A stretch of DNA of 64,000 nt from JAGORM01 sp964406795 (GTDB lineage Bacteria; Patescibacteriota; Microgenomatia; Levybacterales; GWA1-39-11): the NCBI GenBank assembly GCA_964406795.1, contig CAYOTA010000007.1:1-64000 (forward strand), in the 5' to 3' direction. Shown here piece after piece: positions 60,345-64,000 of this stretch. Every line of letters starts with the position of its first letter. Position 1 is the stretch's first letter. The notes under the pieces are model-generated. The model did not search any database and was not told the origin of the DNA. It was given only the letters and a program-made list of their open reading frames with translations. The position numbers were made by a program, and so were the translations under genes.

Positions 60345-60374
60345 ACAGCGAATGTAATGAGCGAGTACCGCAAG
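60345..60374 (+). repeat. Dispersed short element, second copy
   Basis: CAGCGAATGTAATGAGCGAG and then TACCGCAAG match, with a few changes, the minus-strand sequence upstream of lepA (103-136). The intergenic stretch 60221-60428 around it holds no clear gene. A TATAAT (60299-60304) and AGGAG lead to a 23-codon TTG-started frame across the element, which I regard as chance or a remnant. Confidence 0.5.
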
Positions 60375-60425
60375 ATCATTGAGTATCAATGAGCTTTAGG
60401 AATGCAAGGTTTACTTGCATGACGC

Positions 60426-60449
60426 AAGTTAGTTGTTGTCAACTAACTT
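60426..60449. repeat. Perfect 10-bp hairpin at the end of the ATPase gene
   Basis: AAGTTAGTTG (60426-60435) and CAACTAACTT (60440-60449) with a 4-base loop overlap the last codons and the stop of the next gene. No T tract follows on the minus strand; a second hairpin (TGCAAG/CTTGCA) lies just beyond. It may be a weak or factor-assisted terminator. Confidence 0.55.
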
Positions 60450-61721
60450 ATATCCGCGGGTTTTAACAGTCACAATTTCAAAATTTGAATTCTGTTGTTT
60501 GAGCTTCACTCGTAAGCGCGCAACTAATCTATCTATTGCCCAGTCTGAAACTCCAAGTAATTCTGCTTCCGGCCAAACACTTTCAATGATTTCTTCGCGC
60601 TCGCATACATCATTTTTGTGTTTTTCCAGATATGTTAAAAGTACATGTTCTTTTTTTGATAACTCAAGTATATGATTGTCCTTTTTTTCGTTTGGAATTT
60701 TCTCAGATAAATATGTTTCAAAAAGTGGGCTGAAAATAGAATTATTTTCTTTGATAAGTCCGGTATTAAATAAATAGTTTCCTTTTTCAGTGTCATCTGC
60801 AGTGAGTTTAGTTTTTTGAAGTATTTTTTTGAGTACTTCCTGCTCGTCTGCTGTGAGGGAATCAAGAAGCTCCTCTGACTGAAGAAGTATTCGCTCATCT
60901 GATAACAAAAGTGTTGAAAGATCTTGCCCCTTGGAGTCTTTATTTTGCTCATGAAGCGCAATGAGTGCAAACTGAAGATACTGATTGTAACCGTCAACAA
61001 GTGTTAACAAATCATCTTTTGAGTTATTTGAAATTTCCATATCATACTCCTTATCTGTTGTTTTAAAAATAATTTCCACATCTTCTTTTTTTGCGGGCTT
61101 AATATATAAAGTATCTGCAAATACAGATAGCGCATGTTTGGTAAAAATCTCAGAAGAAAGACTGTCAAGCGGTCTAACACTTGTAAATACAAAGCTTAAT
61201 TTTCTATCCGTTGCATCAATTAGCCCCTGGAAGTTGCCAAAGAAAGTGTGTGTAGCTGATTCAATAATTCTATCAAAACGGACAAAAAATAGAGTCGGCT
61301 TATATCCAGATTCGGTTAAGAGTGTCAGGCTTTTTCTGATACCATCTATTGTTAAAAACAAATCTTGTGTTTGTATACTGTCTAAGAACAGTTGAGATAC
61401 ACGTTTTTTAATCTCATTATCTTCAATAGTTTCATCCACAAAATCTGAAATCCTTTTAAAAGTAAGTATCCAAAATGGGAAAATTTCACGTTCAACAAGA
61501 TCATTTAAGTCAACGGTAATAAATAGATGATTCGTGTCTTTAATGTAATGCTCTTTAATTTCTTTGTGATTGAGAAAGAATCTTAAAAAATTGCTAATTC
61601 CTACACGTTTCATTCCAACCAGCACTACAGATCTTCTATTTTTAAGAAGTTGTCCTAATTTTTCAGAATCTTCCTGCCTAAAGGTTATGGGATATTCTGC
61701 TTCAATAATTGTTGTCCTCAT
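60429..61721 (-). CDS. AAA/STAND-like ATPase fused to a winged-helix DNA-binding domain
   Basis: A 430-aa protein. The N-terminal P-loop is degenerate: VVLVGMKRVGISNFLRF (about 32-48) lacks the usual Lys before Ser/Thr. FFVRFD near 147 fits Walker B, and a sensor strand SFVFTSVRP follows. After a helical region, the C-terminal 95 residues form an OmpR/PhoB-type winged helix (LELSKKEHVLLTYLEKHKND, GVSDWAIDRLVARLRVKLKQ, TVKTRGYKLV). So it looks like an ATP-sensing transcription factor. A TTGATA/TAAAAT promoter lies just upstream. The targets are unknown. Confidence 0.85.
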   Translation of the reverse strand: MRTTIIEAEYPITFRQEDSEKLGQLLKNRRSVVLVGMKRVGISNFLRFFLNHKEIKEHYIKDTNHLFITVDLNDLVEREIFPFWILTFKRISDFVDETIEDNEIKKRVSQLFLDSIQTQDLFLTIDGIRKSLTLLTESGYKPTLFFVRFDRIIESATHTFFGNFQGLIDATDRKLSFVFTSVRPLDSLSSEIFTKHALSVFADTLYIKPAKKEDVEIIFKTTDKEYDMEISNNSKDDLLTLVDGYNQYLQFALIALHEQNKDSKGQDLSTLLLSDERILLQSEELLDSLTADEQEVLKKILQKTKLTADDTEKGNYLFNTGLIKENNSIFSPLFETYLSEKIPNEKKDNHILELSKKEHVLLTYLEKHKNDVCEREEIIESVWPEAELLGVSDWAIDRLVARLRVKLKQQNSNFEIVTVKTRGYKLVDNN

Positions 61722-61727
61722 GCCCCT

Positions 61728-61756
61728 ATTTTACCTGTATGTTAAGTTATTATCAA
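61728..61756 (-). promoter_or_regulatory. Leaderless-type promoter of the ATPase/winged-helix gene
   Basis: Minus-strand TTGATA (61756-61751), 17 bases, TAAAAT (61733-61728), 6 bases before the ATG at 61721. Confidence 0.65.
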
Positions 61757-61831
61757 ATTTGTCAGGAATATGTCACGGAGAGCGTGTAATCCAGTCAAGC
61801 TAGTGATTCACTGAAGTTATACTATAGTAGT

Positions 61832-62116
61832 ATGCCAGTTGATAGGTATTATTACAGAAACATTCAGGAACAGAGGGAACAGCCCAGTTATAAACGTGTG
61901 GTAATTGAAAAAGAGCCGCAAGAAACTCCGCCTGATCTCCTTGTAGCTTACGTAGAAAGTATAAGAGGTGGAAATGAACAAAAACTTGAAGAGTTTAGAG
62001 CAGGATATAAATCAAAGCGTGATGCTTGGAATAATTCTAGTGCAAGCACTAGGCCTTCAACCCGTGAAAGAATTTTGGCTAAATTTCGTCAGGGGCGCCA
62101 GCCTTCAAAAGCGTAG
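61832..62116 (+). CDS. Unknown 94-aa basic protein
   Basis: A charged, probably largely disordered cytosolic protein rich in Arg, Glu and Ser, with a helical middle (PPDLLVAYVESIRGGNEQKL). It has no known motif. TATACT (61818-61823) lies 8 bases before the ATG. Its last 28 bases overlap the 3' end of the CAP-domain gene on the other strand, so opposing transcripts would pair there. Confidence 0.6.
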   Translation: MPVDRYYYRNIQEQREQPSYKRVVIEKEPQETPPDLLVAYVESIRGGNEQKLEEFRAGYKSKRDAWNNSSASTRPSTRERILAKFRQGRQPSKA

Positions 62117-62679
62117 TAGTCACCAGATCTTGCGACACAAATGAAGGGTGTGTCTTTTCGCATATTTTCTTCGTGGCCTGGGGATGCAATCCATCTCTTA
62201 ACAACATCAGTATAATCTGTGTTATAGGCAATATTTTCTGTTACCTCTTGGTAAGAGGGGTATGGTAAATTCTTGTCAGTTACTCTTTTATTAAATCCAT
62301 CATGTGTAAAGCTGTTTGAAATTTCCTCAGCTCTCACTTTTGCAAAACTGCATGTTTCTGTATTTGAAGATACCCTAGACAAGCCCTTTGTCTGTCTGTA
62401 ACTATTTATTTCATCCAAAATATAGTTCAATGGGGAAAATGATGGGTTAGGTGCTAGTCGTGCTTTTTTTATACCAATGGATGGGGTGGGGGTTAACGTG
62501 CTTGTAGGAGAAGGGTTACTTATTATGATGGCTGTTGGTGTTAAAGTTATGTTAATCGTTTTTGCAGCAAGTACTTGTTGTGACGTACCAGAGCTTGCAT
62601 TGTCCCACAGAAAGAAAACTGCAGCTATTGAAATGATGGGAAAGATAAAGAGCACTAACAAAATTCTGCCTTTTTGCAT
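62089..62679 (-). CDS. Secreted CAP-domain (SCP/PR1-like) protein
   Basis: A 196-aa exported protein. An N-terminal helix (about 5-24) is followed by a Thr/Pro linker and a CAP domain: LNYILDEINSYRQTKGL, AKVRAEEISNSFTHDGF with the His, TENIAY, and VVKRWIASPGHEENM with the second His, ending in GDYYAFEGWRP. Bacterial CAP proteins are extracellular and of mostly unknown activity. TTGACA (62717-62712) and TAAAAC (62693-62688) lie upstream, 8 bases before the ATG. Confidence 0.9.
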   Translation of the reverse strand: MQKGRILLVLFIFPIISIAAVFFLWDNASSGTSQQVLAAKTINITLTPTAIIISNPSPTSTLTPTPSIGIKKARLAPNPSFSPLNYILDEINSYRQTKGLSRVSSNTETCSFAKVRAEEISNSFTHDGFNKRVTDKNLPYPSYQEVTENIAYNTDYTDVVKRWIASPGHEENMRKDTPFICVARSGDYYAFEGWRP

Positions 62680-62751
62680 GAGTTATAGTTTTAAACTATT
62701 TTGAAATATTTTGTCAAGAAATTTAAAGATTTTGAGGCTAATTTGCTACAT

Positions 62752-63546
62752 TTAGTTAAGAAAAATATATTCTGTTTTTATCTTTATAAATTTTTCTTTC
62801 TCAAGTTGTGCGGTGGCCGTTGAAAAATGTTCTGAGTTAATTTGTTTTTCAAGTTCTGTAATTTTCATTTTAGGATTTTTTATAAGTTGTTTTAAAATTT
62901 TTCCTCTGACTTGTCGCACTGATCCTTCAAACTTACTTTGCTTAGTATAATGTTTACTTTTTCTGTTAGGATTTATTTCTATTTTTGAAAGAAATGCGCC
63001 GTAGTCCATAAGTGCATAATACCAATCACGCGAATTTTCGTGATCAAGAGTTGTTCCAACTAGCTGTAAGATTTCCTTATCAGTAACGCTTTTTGTATTT
63101 TTAAAAAACTCATGAATCAAAACACGTCGTATGTTTGTCTCTATAAATACGAAAGGTTTGTTATAAGAAAATACAAAAATAGCACCAGCTGTATTTTTTC
63201 CAATACCTTTAATCTTTACTAAATTTTCCACACTAAAATCGGGATGAGTATTTAATTCTTCTGCCGCATTTTTTAAATATAAAGCACGTCTGTTATATCC
63301 TAGTCCACTCCACAGTTTTAAAACATCGATAGTATTACCCTTTGCTAAGGATACAAGTGTAGGGAACTTTTTTATAAACTCCTCGTACTTTGAAATTACC
63401 CGAGAAGTTTGAGTTTGCTGCAGCATAAATTCTGAAACCATAATTTTATATGGGTCGGAAATATCTCTCCAAGGGAATATGCGTTTGTTAGTTTTATAAA
63501 AACTTAAAATCTTTTCTTGGAATTTTTTTATCTTTTCTTTTGTCAC
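62752..63546 (-). CDS. MutY-like HhH-GPD DNA glycosylase without iron-sulfur cluster
   Basis: A 264-aa protein related to A/G-specific adenine glycosylases. VSEFMLQQTQTSRVI carries the catalytic Glu (E39), and IKGIGKNTAGAIF is the helix-hairpin-helix. The Asp of canonical MutY (LDGNVKRV) is replaced by Glu136 in FIETNIRRV. The four-Cys iron-sulfur loop is missing. The C-terminus is a winged-helix-like region instead of the NUDIX-like domain. It could be a mismatch glycosylase with altered specificity. The start is GTG, with TATAAT 6 bases upstream. Confidence 0.88.
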   Translation of the reverse strand: MTKEKIKKFQEKILSFYKTNKRIFPWRDISDPYKIMVSEFMLQQTQTSRVISKYEEFIKKFPTLVSLAKGNTIDVLKLWSGLGYNRRALYLKNAAEELNTHPDFSVENLVKIKGIGKNTAGAIFVFSYNKPFVFIETNIRRVLIHEFFKNTKSVTDKEILQLVGTTLDHENSRDWYYALMDYGAFLSKIEINPNRKSKHYTKQSKFEGSVRQVRGKILKQLIKNPKMKITELEKQINSEHFSTATAQLEKEKFIKIKTEYIFLN

Positions 63547-63565
63547 AAAAAGATTATAACAGTCT

Positions 63566-64000
63566 TTAGTTTTTCTTTTTTAAATTTGCAGGAGTAAACC
63601 AGGAGTAATACACAACCGGTATAAAAAGCAGCATGATGGTTCCTGAAAAGAAAAGGCCTGCGATAATTGCGCCCCCTAGCCCTCTCCAGAGAGGGTCAGA
63701 GAGTGTAATAGGTATTAACCCCATGATTGTTGCAAATGATGTAAGCGCAATAGGTTCAAGCCGTGATTCAGTTGCATCAACTATTCCTGCAACGAATGGC
63801 ATATTTTGTTTTTCATTAGCAGTTATTTTGTCCACAATTAGGATTGAGTTTTTAACAACAATTCCAAATAATGCCAAAATTCCAATAAGTGCCGGGAAAG
63901 AAAGTGGGGTTGCAGATATAGCAAACAAAATAAATACTCCCGAAATAGATAGGGGAATAACCAACATAACTATAATTGCTTTTCTGAATGAGGCAAATTG
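63566..64000 (-). CDS. RND efflux transporter, C-terminal part (runs off the window)
   Basis: The last 144 codons of an AcrB/MMPL-type proton-driven exporter are present; the 5' part lies beyond base 64000. FASFRKAIIVMLVIPLSISG is the usual helix 10-11 entry, and GIVVKNSILIVDKI the helix 11 signature, followed by RLEPIALTSFATIMGLIPITL. An internal ATG at 63967 is not the start, since the frame stays open to the window edge. Helices reach to VVYYSWF with a Lys-rich end. Confidence 0.93.
   Translation of the reverse strand, partial: QFASFRKAIIVMLVIPLSISGVFILFAISATPLSFPALIGILALFGIVVKNSILIVDKITANEKQNMPFVAGIVDATESRLEPIALTSFATIMGLIPITLSDPLWRGLGGAIIAGLFFSGTIMLLFIPVVYYSWFTPANLKKKN

Noticed and set aside
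60299..60392. 23-codon frame with TATAAT and AGGAG upstream
   Set aside because: TTG start, crosses a dispersed repeat, no homology recognised; kept only as a note in the repeat entry.
1..64000. Recoded genetic code (UGA as Gly)
   Set aside because: TGA ends several well-bounded genes, for example tatD at 7966-7968 overlapping the next ATG, and no in-frame TGA interrupts conserved genes.

Overview
This window is AT-rich and densely packed with genes. It looks like a chromosome piece from a Candidate Phyla Radiation (Patescibacteria) bacterium, most likely of the Microgenomates type. That placement is inferred from gene content: a Patescibacteria-style type IV secretion pilin beside a VirB6/TrbL-like protein, many small membrane proteins, Asn-rich repeat surface proteins with a sortase, a WecA-like enzyme with a decaprenyl-phosphate phosphoribosyltransferase relative, and short versions of familiar proteins such as HrcA. 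No rRNA, tRNA, CRISPR array, insertion sequence or prophage was found. TGA is used as a normal stop codon, so the recoded SR1 and Gracilibacteria lineages are unlikely.

Layout. 1-3.3 kb: lepA with a second, diverged copy of its 3' end, then three small genes of unknown function, two of them tandem paralogues. 3.35-4.6 kb: a cohesin-like, PKD-containing surface protein ending in a sortase-type tail. 4.7-7.1 kb: groS, an unknown small gene, groL. 7.1-13.3 kb: tatD and an envelope-glycan cluster (GT2, GT39, WecA-like, UbiA/DPPR-like). 13.3-16.5 kb: a PEGA/SH3 protein, hsp20 and a dockerin-bearing secreted protein. 16.5-18.4 kb: metG and a small membrane protein. 18.4-27.3 kb: all genes for de novo UMP synthesis (pyrF, pyrD, pyrE, pyrC, carB, carA, pyrB). 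27.4-30.8 kb: hrcA-grpE-dnaK. 31-32.3 kb: small genes and an attenuator-like RNA leader. 32.3-45 kb: T4SS-like pilin and VirB6-like protein, a Clp ATPase, a subtilisin-like protease, an M64-like metallopeptidase with a dockerin-like tail, a DnaJ-like protein and a membrane-anchored Clp-like ATPase. 45-51.7 kb: a 2-hydroxyacid dehydrogenase, then an operon of Asn-rich repeat proteins with a sortase. 52-64 kb: small secreted proteins, YezD, queA-tgt, nucleases and glycosylases, a transglycosylase-like and a CAP-domain protein, an ATPase/winged-helix protein and the end of an RND transporter.

How it fits together. Protein quality control appears to be one HrcA/CIRCE regulon, with inverted-repeat operators ahead of groS, hsp20 and hrcA. 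Surface biology forms a second theme. A sortase sits downstream of an LPATG-tailed protein, and elsewhere a cohesin-like protein ends in an IPATG tail. Dockerin or dockerin-like modules occur on a lectin-like protein and on a protease, so a small sortase-anchored cohesin-dockerin surface assembly is possible, as is a filament built of repeats carrying paired cysteines.

A third theme is gene expression. At least eighteen genes have a -10 box 5-8 bases before the start codon, which implies widespread leaderless mRNAs. Clear Shine-Dalgarno sequences are mostly limited to genes that carry a leader or lie inside operons.
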